DNA of 64,000 bases, from positions 62,001 through 126,000 of the forward strand of contig JAZQCD010000009.1 of assembly GCA_045546135.1 (NCBI GenBank), read 5' to 3'. The position numbers and the translations under genes are program-made. This document shows positions 1-8,173 of this stretch, one piece after another. The stretch comes from RUG13409 sp045546135 (GTDB taxonomy: Bacteria > Bacillota > Clostridia > Peptostreptococcales > Anaerovoracaceae). The notes beneath the pieces were generated by a model that saw only the letters and a program-made list of their open reading frames with translations, was not told where the DNA came from and ran no database searches. Every line of letters begins with the position of its first letter. Position 1 is the stretch's first letter.

Positions 1-1101
1 TTTTTTCGTGCCGGAACCTGCAGGAAAACGTTTTTCAAAGACCCAGTCTGCTATCCTTAGCTCGTCGTCCTTATCTGCATCTTCTTCATCTTTTGGGATC
101 GTCTCTTTTTGAGCATCATCCATGAAGGCTTTGTAGCTTATCATCTTTTTTATGGGTCCTGATTGCTGCTTTGTATAGATGTCCGTATCCATTTCAAGGA
201 GACTGCTTACCTGCTTTGCGGCGATCCTCAAAACCTCTTCGCTGTTGACGGCATCCTGAAGGAGCCTGTTGGTATCAAATAGGACTTTGGTCCTAAAAGT
301 TTCCCTGGCAGATATCCTCGCATTCAATTTGAGCCTGTTCGCAAGGGATCCTGTGATAAGAGATGCTATAAGCATTATGAAAAAAGTGACTGCATATTCA
401 GGTTCATAGGTATGGAAACTGTGTTTTGGATCTATGAAGAAATAGTTGAAAAGCAGGACGCTGAAAAGGGATCCAAAGGCTCCGAGGAAAGGACTGACTG
501 TGGTCACCGATATGCTAAGGACTCCTAAAATATAGATGGTGATGATATTGGCTTCAGAAAAACCAAAATGAGTGAAGAGAAAACCAAGACCGGTCGAAGC
601 AGCTAAGATCAGGATAGAGATGATGCAGTCCTTTAATGTAGGCATCAGCTGTCCTGAAATGCGAAGCCTTTCCTTTTGATCTTTTAATTCTCTTTCAGAA
701 TCAGGTATGACGCAGATCTGTGCATTAGGAGCATGGATATTGAGTTTGTCCGTTAAGCTGGCTTTTCTAAAGATGCGCTTCCTTCCTATGCCGCTTCTTC
801 CTATTACGATCTTCGTTGCTGCCGAGATCCTGGCATATTCAGCTATCTGAAGAGCCGCATCATTGCCGCTGATAGTGGTCACGGATGCTCCCTTTTCTTC
901 GGCAAAGGCTATATTGCTTTTCAGTCTTTCCCTGTCTTCTAAAGGCAGCATGTCATAATCGTCAGGTTTGACATAAAGAGCAGTAAAGGCAGCACCAAAA
1001 GCAGCTGCCATATTTGCGGCAGCTTCGATTACCTTTTTGTTTGACGGTGATGAGGAGAGGCATACGAGTATGCGCTCAGCCGGTGCTATATTGCTTTCCA
1101 T
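1..1101 (-). CDS. KdpD-like osmosensitive K+ sensor kinase, N-terminal part (cut by window edge)
   Basis: Partial: 367 codons read from the ATG at 1101 to the window edge, with AAGGAAA just upstream. Seen: an N-terminal universal-stress-protein (Usp) fold (residues ~8-130, with an ATP-loop-like GRSGIGRKR), four hydrophobic segments typical of DUF4118 (~150-250, ending LLFNYFFIDPKHSF), then the start of a GAF domain with DWVFEKRFPAGSGT, a KdpD hallmark. The N-terminal KdpD nucleotide-binding domain of the classical protein is absent. The histidine kinase part should lie beyond the window. Inferred role: a membrane sensor of K+ or osmotic state. It follows Ktr genes rather than KdpFABC, so it may regulate Ktr uptake or an unlinked kdp operon. 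Confidence 0.85.
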   Translation of the reverse strand, partial: MESNIAPAERILVCLSSSPSNKKVIEAAANMAAAFGAAFTALYVKPDDYDMLPLEDRERLKSNIAFAEEKGASVTTISGNDAALQIAEYARISAATKIVIGRSGIGRKRIFRKASLTDKLNIHAPNAQICVIPDSERELKDQKERLRISGQLMPTLKDCIISILILAASTGLGFLFTHFGFSEANIITIYILGVLSISVTTVSPFLGAFGSLFSVLLFNYFFIDPKHSFHTYEPEYAVTFFIMLIASLITGSLANRLKLNARISARETFRTKVLFDTNRLLQDAVNSEEVLRIAAKQVSSLLEMDTDIYTKQQSGPIKKMISYKAFMDDAQKETIPKDEEDADKDDELRIADWVFEKRFPAGSGTKK

Positions 1102-1159
1102 GATATTTTCCTTTATTTACATTTTTATCATATCAAAGGGTAAGAGATAATGCTATGTT

Positions 1160-1378
1160 TTATGCTGATTTATCTGATAAGTTTTGAAAGGGATCCTCTT
1201 CGCTGCTGTCATGTTCACATTCTTTTTCAGTGGATATAAAGACAGTCCTGAATGCTCCTTTGATAGATCTGCCGTGGTAGCTGAACTCAGATATGAGGAA
1301 TCGTTCAAATAATATGAGGACAAAATATCCCAAAACAAAAAAGATAATGATCATAAAGAATAGTATAAGGTCGATCAT
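1160..1378 (-). CDS. small single-pass membrane protein in the Ktr operon
   Basis: 72 residues. ATG at 1378 lies 15 bases after the ktrA stop with a GGTGG-type ribosome site, so translation fits the operon. Residues ~4-26 form one hydrophobic helix (LILFFMIIIFFVLGYFVLIL). The remainder is a soluble, basic then acidic tail containing a CEHDSSEED-like cluster. I do not recognise the family. Its position between ktrA and a KdpD-like sensor suggests an accessory or regulatory subunit for K+ transport, comparable in size to KdpF-like peptides, but that is inference. The overlapping 61-residue reading frame in the same stretch is not supported by a ribosome site. Confidence 0.6.
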   Translation of the reverse strand: MIDLILFFMIIIFFVLGYFVLILFERFLISEFSYHGRSIKGAFRTVFISTEKECEHDSSEEDPFQNLSDKSA

Positions 1379-1393
1379 GAGTCATCACCACCT

Positions 1394-2041
1394 TCATAAG
1401 CGAAAGCACTTACGCACTGACTTTGGCTCACCAAGGACCAGGAGAGTGTTGCTCTTTTCAAGACTTGTTTCAGGGGTAACTGAAATATTGACTTTTCCGT
1501 TTGTTTTTACTGCAAGTATATTTATCCCGTACTTTTTCCTTATATCTATTTGACCTATGGTCCGTCCGTCCCATTCATCGGGTACGGCGAGTTCGTAAAT
1601 AGCGTGATCGTCATCAAGTTTGATGTAATCAAAGATATGATCTGAGGTATATCTTATGGCAGCCCATTCTGCTATCTGTTTCTCCGGATTTATTACTGCA
1701 TCGGCTCCGTTTCTTAAAAGGAATTTTGCCTGAACATCTCTGTCAGCCCTCGATACCACCATCTTGCCACCAAGCTCTTTTAAAAGCGACGTGGTCTCAA
1801 GGGAGCTTTGAAAGTCGCTTCCTATGGTCACTATGCAAAGATCAAAATTATTGATGCCAAGAGACCTTAAAAAGGCTTCATTGGTGCTGTCTCCTATTTG
1901 TGCGTCTGTGACCAAAGGGAGCATGGCATTGACTCTTTGTTCGTCCTTGTCTACAGCCATGATCTGATGTCCCAGCTCACTAAGCTGTATTGCCAGCTGG
2001 GATCCGAAATGATTAAGCCCTATAAGTAAAACTGATTTCAT
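1394..2041 (-). CDS. ktrA: KtrA/TrkA-type potassium channel gating subunit (RCK)
   Basis: 215 residues, the usual size of the single-RCK KtrA form rather than the double TrkA. The N-terminal Rossmann fold opens with VLLIGLNHFGSQLA (dinucleotide-binding GxxxxG variant); acidic residues at the end of beta2 (AVDKDEQRV) fit nucleotide ribose binding. The C-terminal ~75 residues match the RCK_C ligand-binding domain. Known family role: a cytosolic ring that binds ATP/ADP or c-di-AMP and gates the membrane subunit KtrB. It lies 11 bases downstream of ktrB, so it is almost certainly cotranscribed. Confidence 0.92.
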   Translation of the reverse strand: MKSVLLIGLNHFGSQLAIQLSELGHQIMAVDKDEQRVNAMLPLVTDAQIGDSTNEAFLRSLGINNFDLCIVTIGSDFQSSLETTSLLKELGGKMVVSRADRDVQAKFLLRNGADAVINPEKQIAEWAAIRYTSDHIFDYIKLDDDHAIYELAVPDEWDGRTIGQIDIRKKYGINILAVKTNGKVNISVTPETSLEKSNTLLVLGEPKSVRKCFRL

Positions 2042-2052
2042 ATGATCCTCCT

Positions 2053-3387
2053 TTATCCTACGGTGATCTTTTCCATAGGATATTGTGATATATCGTTTTG
2101 ATTGCTGTTTATGGCAGCATATATAAGGGTAAGGCCGCCGACACGACCAAAAAACATTAGTCCTATCAAGATCAGGTGGGAAAGTGTTCCAAGCGCAGGA
2201 GTTATCCCCGTAGTAAGACCTACTGTACCTATGGCCGATGCTGTCTCAAAAATACATTTATCTATAGCTATCCCGTCGATATAGCTGATGGCAAAAGCTC
2301 CCGATAATACCAGCAGCAGATAGGTGATAAGCAGTGTCGATGCCTCCTTTACAGTGCTGTCTTCTATCCTTCGTCCAAACATGCAGGCGCTTTTTTTCTT
2401 TCTGAACACAGCTGCCGCATTTGAGAAAAGTACTGCTGCAGTAGTTGTTTTCATGCCGCCTGCTGTTGATCCCGGGGATCCGCCTATGACCATCAGAGCG
2501 GTAGTAAGCAGAAGTGCTCCGCCGCTTAGCTTGCCGTAATCTGCAGTATTGAAACCGGCGGTCCTTGGTGTAACGGCAGAAAAAAGAGAAAGATAAAACC
2601 TTTCTTTAAAAGAAAGATCCGAAAATTCAAAAAGGTACAAAAGGGCAAAGGGCACGATCATCAATACTATTGAGCTTAGAAGTATTACCTTGCTTTGCAT
2701 GCGGTATCTTTTGATCTTAAATTTATGTTCCTGTATATCTTCCCATGTGAGGAAGCCTATCCCTCCAAAGATGATCAGAATACATGTAGGGATGATCAAT
2801 AAAGGATCGCAGTTAAAAGCAGACAGGGATGAGAATTGTCCTGTCTTGTCTCCCAAGATATCAAAGCCTGCATTGCAAAAGGCCGATATGGAGTGAAAGA
2901 TCGATAGAAATATGCCTTGAAACCCAAACCGTAAGCAAAAGAAAGGCATAAGAGATATTGTACCTAAAAGCTCTGCAAAAAATGCAGTTTTAAAGATGAA
3001 ACGAGTCAGCTTTACTATGCCGCCTATTTGATGGGCAGAGATGCTGTCTTGCAGCAGGCTTCTTTGAAGAAGGGATATCTTTCTTCCTGAAACGGAAGCA
3101 ATGAAAGCCGCCATGGTCACGATTCCAAGGCCTCCCACCTGTATCAGGATCAGTATTACGATCTGCCCGTATATGGACCAGTAGCTTGCTGTATCTACCA
3201 TGACCAGTCCTGTGACACACACAGCTGATGTGGATGTGAAAAGAGCCGTCTCTATGTCTGTCCATTGATGAGCATTTGAGCAAAGGGGCAGCATAAGGAT
3301 GCCGGCGCCTAAAATGACGAGGCCCAAGAAACCGAATATTATTATTTGAAAAGATGACATTTTATTGTGAGGCAAGCGTCCCTTCAT
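2053..3387 (-). CDS. ktrB: KtrB/TrkH-type potassium uptake membrane subunit
   Basis: 444 residues, typical for KtrB. It contains four repeated membrane-pore-membrane units; the filter segments are recognisable, for example TSTSAVCVTGL near residue 50 and GRVGGLTL near the C-terminus. It mediates Na+-dependent K+ uptake across the membrane with KtrA as gate. Start at 3387 has GGGAG upstream; a second in-frame Met nine codons later is possible. First gene of the ktrB-ktrA-small membrane protein-KdpD-like run; no obvious promoter was assigned. Confidence 0.92.
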   Translation of the reverse strand: MKGRLPHNKMSSFQIIIFGFLGLVILGAGILMLPLCSNAHQWTDIETALFTSTSAVCVTGLVMVDTASYWSIYGQIVILILIQVGGLGIVTMAAFIASVSGRKISLLQRSLLQDSISAHQIGGIVKLTRFIFKTAFFAELLGTISLMPFFCLRFGFQGIFLSIFHSISAFCNAGFDILGDKTGQFSSLSAFNCDPLLIIPTCILIIFGGIGFLTWEDIQEHKFKIKRYRMQSKVILLSSIVLMIVPFALLYLFEFSDLSFKERFYLSLFSAVTPRTAGFNTADYGKLSGGALLLTTALMVIGGSPGSTAGGMKTTTAAVLFSNAAAVFRKKKSACMFGRRIEDSTVKEASTLLITYLLLVLSGAFAISYIDGIAIDKCIFETASAIGTVGLTTGITPALGTLSHLILIGLMFFGRVGGLTLIYAAINSNQNDISQYPMEKITVG

Positions 3388-3513
3388 TCTTTAGTCTCCC
3401 AGAGGTTCATTATGCTCACATAATAGACTTGACTATACAAAGATGGTGTTAAGAGATGAGGAACTTGTATTAAGACTGTATTAAGAAAAACAAAAAACCG
3501 GAATATGGGAGAT

Positions 3514-3557
3514 AAAAAACTACCCCTCGCACAAACCGCAGGGTTTATACGAGGGGT
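3514..3557 (-). terminator. intrinsic terminator after the XRE regulator
   Basis: Stem ACCCCTCG/CGAGGGGT (arms 3550-3557 and 3522-3529) with a 20-base loop, followed on the minus strand by AGTTTTTT. It lies 16 bases past the stop of the minus-strand XRE gene and separates the accessory block from the Ktr operon. Confidence 0.8.
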
Positions 3558-3572
3558 GATTTTTCAGAGGGT

Positions 3573-4115
3573 CTATGCTGTTGTCTCGGGATCCCCGCTT
3601 GCTTTGGCAATATAGCGGCGAATCGTTTGCACCATCTTTTTGTTTTGGAAGTTTGCTTCGACTTCGTCCATATCTACGGTACGCCCGGAAAGGATCCCCT
3701 GTATCAGTACTTCTGCATACATGACCTCTCGGGTCACAGGATCCTTCAGGTAGGTCAAAAGGTCGATATTCATTTTTTCGTTAATTCCCTCGATCATGCC
3801 TACGAAAAAAGTACAGTCTTCGCCGAAAAGCTTTCCTATGCTTTCCATATACTGAAATCCTGTTTTAACATCATCAAGCCTCATAAGTTTGCGCTCGACA
3901 GGTGCGAGGCTGCCTCCGTTGAGCAGTTTATCTGCTGTAGTATTAAGTATATCGCATAAATCGAGAAGAATACCGGTATCGGGAAGCGTATCACCGTTCT
4001 CCCATTTTGAGACGGCCTGAAAAGAGATGTTCAGCTTCTCTGCCAGATCTTTTTGCGTCATGCCAGCAGCTTTCCGTAAATGTTGGATATACTGTCCGAT
4101 TTTTAATGTATCCAT
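3573..4115 (-). CDS. XRE-family transcriptional regulator
   Basis: 180 residues. Residues 5-62 are a clear HTH_3/XRE domain (LRKAAGMTQKDLAEKLNIS, QAVSKWENG). The C-terminal ~110 residues are helical and unassigned, ending near a conserved-looking VQTIRRYIAKA. AAAGGAG precedes the ATG. It is divergent from the lipoprotein gene at 4337, sharing a 220-base intergenic region where it may bind. Codons such as CGC/CCG are commoner here than in the neighbouring Ktr operon, in line with acquisition as part of the 3.5-8 kb block. Target unknown. Confidence 0.85.
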   Translation of the reverse strand: MDTLKIGQYIQHLRKAAGMTQKDLAEKLNISFQAVSKWENGDTLPDTGILLDLCDILNTTADKLLNGGSLAPVERKLMRLDDVKTGFQYMESIGKLFGEDCTFFVGMIEGINEKMNIDLLTYLKDPVTREVMYAEVLIQGILSGRTVDMDEVEANFQNKKMVQTIRRYIAKASGDPETTA

Positions 4116-4336
4116 AATTTTGCTCCTTTGCTATTGTTCGTTCCTAATTCTTTTGCGGCCCGCGATTAAATGATATGGCAAAAGAAACGATTCGTAAATA
4201 ACGAGAAATTTGAGATAATTCTACTTTTAGTTGAATAAGTCCCCGAGCAGATTTCATCACCACTACAAGTCATAGTGTGAATAGTGTATAATGGCATTGT
4301 ATTTTTTCTAATAAGCAGGAAGGAGGATTTTCTTCT

Positions 4337-4843
4337 ATGCGGAAAATGAAATCTATAAAAGAAGTTTTGCTGATCATGTTAAGTCTGTTCCTCTTCAGTG
4401 GGTGCGGTAAAGAAACAAAGGAAACGATAACAAACAGGAATATCCCTGCTGAAGACATTACCGAATTTTACTATACCGTTGATAATATCAACTATGACGC
4501 ATTCTACCAAAGGTACCGTTTTTACATAGAAGACGAGAAATACATGTTTTATCATGAAACTCGTGAAAGACCCGGTGAATACGGTCCGGCAACGGAGGAA
4601 GATATTATAAACAGCGGGACTTTTGAATTGTCTGATGCAGAATGGAAAGACTTTTTGTCATATCTTAAGGACGGCACAGTAAGCGCAAGGAAAGATAACG
4701 CTGAATCGGGCGATTCCGGACCGTGGACTTTCATCTACTGGAAGAAGGATAAAGGAAAGTATCAGGTCTTTGATTTTTCGTCTTACGAAGTACGGGACGA
4801 GTTTGTAGAATTCTGCTCTGCGCTGGCACTGAAAGAGCGCTGA
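4337..4843 (+). CDS. putative lipoprotein, unknown function
   Basis: 168 residues with a type II signal peptide; lipobox LFSGC puts the lipidated Cys at residue 23, so the protein should sit on the outer face of the membrane. The mature part is acidic and Tyr/Trp-rich with no family I recognise. AGGAGG lies ten bases before the ATG. It is followed six bases later by the Imm32-like region, though the likely start of that gene is further on. A TATAAT at 4287-4292 may be the -10 box. Function not assigned. Confidence 0.75.
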   Translation: MRKMKSIKEVLLIMLSLFLFSGCGKETKETITNRNIPAEDITEFYYTVDNINYDAFYQRYRFYIEDEKYMFYHETRERPGEYGPATEEDIINSGTFELSDAEWKDFLSYLKDGTVSARKDNAESGDSGPWTFIYWKKDKGKYQVFDFSSYEVRDEFVEFCSALALKER

Positions 4844-4905
4844 AATGAATGATAATTCCAATTTGTCGAGTTGTTAATGAAGCGTTGGTTGCGGGGGGTA
4901 AGATA

Positions 4906-5112
4906 ATGCAAATCGAATGGATTGATGGGTTTGAAATCAAAGTGGTTTCCGAGAACAATGAAGTCGTGATTTTTGCAAACAGAGAGGGAATGCTTTCGCT
5001 GATTGAGCATCTGAAGGTGCTAGCGGATGGAGAGCCTGGTGACCACATTCATTATGATGAGAGCAATGCTCTTGAAGAAGGATCAACAGAATTAATCATT
5101 GAAAAAGTTTAA
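4906..5112 (+). CDS. Imm32-like immunity family protein
   Basis: 68 residues from the ATG at 4906, chosen because GGGGGG lies just before it; an upstream in-frame ATG at 4849 lacks a site and adds residues unlike the family. The pattern IEWIDGFEIKV, ANREGMLSL, GDHIHYDE, then GSTELIIEK matches my memory of the Imm32 family (immunity proteins of polymorphic toxin systems), including the paired His around HIHYD. No toxin gene is visible beside it, so it may be an orphan immunity gene. Assignment rests on motif recall only. Confidence 0.55.
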   Translation: MQIEWIDGFEIKVVSENNEVVIFANREGMLSLIEHLKVLADGEPGDHIHYDESNALEEGSTELIIEKV

Positions 5113-5295
5113 TAATTTCATGATTATCGGGAAGTAACTAGATCGCTATTTGAAGCAGAAGCCGGATTCTTCGCGAGGCGAGATTGCGGAAAAGATTTCT
5201 AAAACGGTGTGGACGCCTGCAAGTACGGCAAGCAGTGGGTCATTTTCACAGAAGCTATGAAGCGGGAATACAGGCAGCCGAAAACGGGGAGATAA
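5113..5295 (+). pseudogene. possible remnant of a small HTH-domain protein
   Basis: Just downstream of the Imm32-like gene, the frame ending at 5293-5295 encodes CKYGKQWVIFTEAMKREY, which resembles the C-terminus of small helix-turn-helix/excisionase-like proteins found on Clostridial mobile elements. An in-frame stop near 5200 and a protein-like SSRGEIAEKI stretch in a different frame suggest a frameshifted remnant. No intact start is visible. Low confidence. Confidence 0.3.
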
Positions 5296-5300
5296 TTATA

Positions 5301-6635
5301 TTGAAAAATATCCGTGCATCTAAAAGTGTATATATGCTTGCCTATGTGCTTGAGTTGGTCTTTTATTGCATTCGGGGGCATTACATCTATGTGGAGACAG
5401 GTTTCTTTGGGCTCTCCGGAAATACGATTACATATGTATTCCATGTTGCTGGCTCGCTTTTAATAATGCTCTGCTGGAGCCCACAGTTCAAACCTCTTAT
5501 ATGGCTTTCTTCAGGCTTATTTGCAGCAGGCTTTATTCCGGCGCTGTTTCTCCCAGAGGGGGTACTGCGCCTGATTTTTGCCTGCGCCGGAATGCTCGGA
5601 CTTGGAGGCGCTGTAAGTGCCTGCCGCTGCGGATATGCTTTTGTTTCCAACAATTCAGAGCGGCTCACCGGAATGTCGCTGATGATAATAATTGTGGCGA
5701 TCATACATAGAACCGCTTGGGCAGGAACAGAAAATGGTTTCACCAATCAGATACTGCCGATTATCGTGATCGCGCTTCTCATTTTCTGCCTTCTTCGCTT
5801 TAAAGAAGAAGATTTTGATGTAAGGGAAGAAACCGGTCCCGAAGATAAAAAGGGCCTTTACTGGGCGTTTGCCTTCTTCACAGCATATTTTGCCATTGAC
5901 GGTTTTATCTATGATCTCGCAAATACCTCAAGAGAAACGAAGCCCACTTTTATGTTTGTCGGTCTAATTATAGCGGGATTATTACTCTTTATCATGCTTG
6001 GAAAGCTTAAGCTGAACGTGCAGCATGTTTGGGATCTGTTTTTTGTGCTGCTGCTCTTCGGTACTGTTTTGGTGGTTATCCGGCCGCATTTTACCGTGCC
6101 CGGTGTGCAGAATCTCGTGCTCGGCATGAGCGTGATCGGCTGGCCGCTTTGTATCTATATGCTGTCCTGCGCCCTGAACCGGTTTGCCAGCTACAGGCTC
6201 CTGAAACGGTGTACCCTTATATTCGCGCTGCTGTCTCCCCTTACCAGCATGATGGACTCCTTTTTTGAAGATCTGTTTCCAAACTATGTTTCAGTAGCAG
6301 CCCTCATCTACTTTGCAATCATCATTGCCTTGTATGTTTTGACGCTTCCGTTAAGCAGCAGATACCTGTTCTCACAGCTCTGGATAAACGATATGAACAA
6401 GATCGAGATGCAGAAAGCGGCTAAAGAAAAACTGGACCAATTTGAGCGGTACCAGCTGACGCCTCGTCAAAAAGAAGTAGCCCTTTTGCTTCTTGAAGGA
6501 AAGACCCGCCGCCAGATTTCAGGGGAGCTGGGTCTCTCAGAATCCACGATCAAGCTTCATGTCTCGGAGCTTTATAAAAGGCTTGGAATAAACAGCAGGT
6601 TTGAGCTTTTCAAGCTGTTTGACGTAAAGAAATAA
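5301..6635 (+). CDS. membrane-anchored LuxR-family transcriptional regulator
   Basis: 444 residues from the TTG at 5301, which has GGGGAG nine bases upstream; another in-frame TTG at 5184 would add 39 polar residues without a better site. Residues ~5-370 form about twelve hydrophobic segments. The C-terminal ~60 residues are a LuxR/GerE HTH (LTPRQKEVALLLLEGKT, LGLSESTIKLHVSELYKRL). This layout, a polytopic membrane sensor joined to a LuxR output, is known in Clostridia and Actinobacteria. The signal is unknown. The next genes encode a lipoprotein and a partner protein, possible targets. Confidence 0.82.
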   Translation: MKNIRASKSVYMLAYVLELVFYCIRGHYIYVETGFFGLSGNTITYVFHVAGSLLIMLCWSPQFKPLIWLSSGLFAAGFIPALFLPEGVLRLIFACAGMLGLGGAVSACRCGYAFVSNNSERLTGMSLMIIIVAIIHRTAWAGTENGFTNQILPIIVIALLIFCLLRFKEEDFDVREETGPEDKKGLYWAFAFFTAYFAIDGFIYDLANTSRETKPTFMFVGLIIAGLLLFIMLGKLKLNVQHVWDLFFVLLLFGTVLVVIRPHFTVPGVQNLVLGMSVIGWPLCIYMLSCALNRFASYRLLKRCTLIFALLSPLTSMMDSFFEDLFPNYVSVAALIYFAIIIALYVLTLPLSSRYLFSQLWINDMNKIEMQKAAKEKLDQFERYQLTPRQKEVALLLLEGKTRRQISGELGLSESTIKLHVSELYKRLGINSRFELFKLFDVKK

Positions 6636-6765
6636 GCCTTATTTACCATACCTACCCAAAGAGCTATATTGGTTTTAGCGTTTTTTTCAGCGTAGACTCT
6701 CGGTATACGGGATGCTTTGGCTGGTTTCGCCATGCCCGGAATCCAAAACGAAAGGAAACAACACG

Positions 6766-7482
6766 ATGAAAAAAACCTTAGCAATAATACTGGCAGTTGT
6801 TCTAGTACTGGGACTCGCGGCCTGTGGTTCTTCGGGAAGCACCTCGCAAAGCAATAACCCCTCAAGTTCCGGGAACAACAGTTCAAACCCGTCCGCAAGC
6901 AGCACAGGCAACAATCAGCAATCCGGCAACGGATCGGGCAGCAGCAACATCTCGCAAAGCGGCAATAACGCCGAGGCGGCGAAGCTCACCGGAAAACTCA
7001 ATATCATCAATCTTGACGACAGAGATCCGTCTGTCCTTCGCGGCGTGACCATCAAAGGCAATCTAGCCGGCAGCTACGACGGCATCAACGGAAAAGAGTC
7101 CTCTCTGACCGACGTCCGCTGCATCTTTGAACTGAACGAGTGGGTCTATTTCTACCCGGATACCGATGCGACCTACGGACTCAAAGTCTGGATACTCAAG
7201 CACCGCGACGATCAGGAGTATTACAACAAAGCCAAATTCTCAGATCTTGATCCGAACTTTGCGAACTATTGCGATCTTCATTATCCCGAGGATGCGGAAA
7301 ATCCAGATGAAACGGAATGGGGCAGCTTCTATCTGAATAAGGAAGAATGCGAACCCGGCTATTACGATTTCGTCTTCACTTACGAGGGAAAAGCCATCGC
7401 CACCCTGCTGACCCGCTTCTATAACGAAAATGAGCTCACCGTCAAATCCGACGCCGAGCTTGAGGCGCTGATGCACGAATGA
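6766..7482 (+). CDS. putative lipoprotein with Ser/Asn/Gly-rich linker
   Basis: 238 residues from the ATG at 6766, preceded by AAAGGAAA; an upstream in-frame ATG at 6712 lacks a site and would bury the signal peptide. The signal peptide ends in lipobox LAAC with Cys20. Residues ~21-75 are low-complexity Ser/Asn/Gly/Gln, a flexible wall-spanning linker. The rest (~80-238) is a folded, acidic domain rich in Tyr/Trp that I do not recognise. Its stop overlaps the start of the next gene (ATGA), so the two are translationally coupled. Base composition is GC-richer than most of the window. Confidence 0.75.
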   Translation: MKKTLAIILAVVLVLGLAACGSSGSTSQSNNPSSSGNNSSNPSASSTGNNQQSGNGSGSSNISQSGNNAEAAKLTGKLNIINLDDRDPSVLRGVTIKGNLAGSYDGINGKESSLTDVRCIFELNEWVYFYPDTDATYGLKVWILKHRDDQEYYNKAKFSDLDPNFANYCDLHYPEDAENPDETEWGSFYLNKEECEPGYYDFVFTYEGKAIATLLTRFYNENELTVKSDAELEALMHE

Positions 7483-7976
7483 GCAACGCTATGTTTGAAG
7501 AAAAGTTCATAAAACTTGTTGAGGAAAACGGCGGCTTTGAGTATTATCAGGCATACCGGAATGACGTGGATCATATACTCGGCGGTAAGGGTGATACCTA
7601 TTGGTACGTCGTGATGAAAAAAGGCAAGGTCACGGAGTCCTATATCGGGAAAAACGTCGGCGGCGTTTGGGAAGATGTTTATGTCAAAGGCAGCGGCGCA
7701 ACTCAAAAGACGAAAGCCATGCCCGCAGGCAGCACGATCAGGAAGATCGCCGAAAAAGCTTATCTCTGCCAGGATGAAACGTGGGTCACGCGGCGCACGC
7801 CGAAACCGATCGAGGATGCGCATCCTCACTACCATTATGTGTACGGCTTTGGGGACAAGGGTCTTGACGTTTCGGTAGAATACGGCGTGACCATCGCTTA
7901 CAACGACGTCAAGGACGCTGACGCGGGTTTTCATTTGAGATATCTTTATATCGGCAATGATGTTGACTTACCATAA
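7479..7976 (+). CDS. hypothetical protein coupled to the lipoprotein
   Basis: 165 residues, no signal peptide, no family recognised. It starts inside the stop of the upstream lipoprotein gene by an ATGA overlap, implying coupled translation and joint function. Contains an HPHYHYVYGFG motif around residue 115 and alternating aromatic/charged strands that suggest a beta-rich cytosolic protein. An alternative Met is at 7491, without a better ribosome site. A strong terminator follows directly. Confidence 0.65.
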   Translation: MSNAMFEEKFIKLVEENGGFEYYQAYRNDVDHILGGKGDTYWYVVMKKGKVTESYIGKNVGGVWEDVYVKGSGATQKTKAMPAGSTIRKIAEKAYLCQDETWVTRRTPKPIEDAHPHYHYVYGFGDKGLDVSVEYGVTIAYNDVKDADAGFHLRYLYIGNDVDLP

Positions 7977-7993
7977 CGAATCATGAACCTATA

Positions 7994-8025
7994 TACACCG
8001 CAGGGGCTTCCTGCGGTGTATTTTT
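7994..8025 (+). terminator. intrinsic terminator
   Basis: Perfect 11-bp stem TACACCGCAGG/CCTGCGGTGTA with a 5-base loop, followed by TTTTT. It ends the accessory block 6.8-8.0 kb. Confidence 0.9.
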
Positions 8026-8060
8026 CTGTCTTAGCTTGTTCACTACATTTTTTTGACAGT

Positions 8061-8110
8061 CTAAATAATCGTGTGGGTTTAGAAAAACGATCTCTAAATA
8101 ATCGTGTAGG
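8061..8110 (+). repeat. pair of 17-bp direct repeats upstream of an orphan gene
   Basis: CTAAATAATCGTGTGGG at 8061-8077 and CTAAATAATCGTGTAGG at 8094-8110 differ at one base and are 33 bp apart, about three helical turns. They lie between a TTGACA at 8053-8058 and a TATAAT at 8136-8141, so they could be operator sites for the gene at 8174. The binding factor is unknown. Confidence 0.55.
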
Positions 8111-8173
8111 TGATACACATAACTTTTTTTTAGTCTATAATAAGATTGCATCGATGTTTGTAGGTATGTGCTT

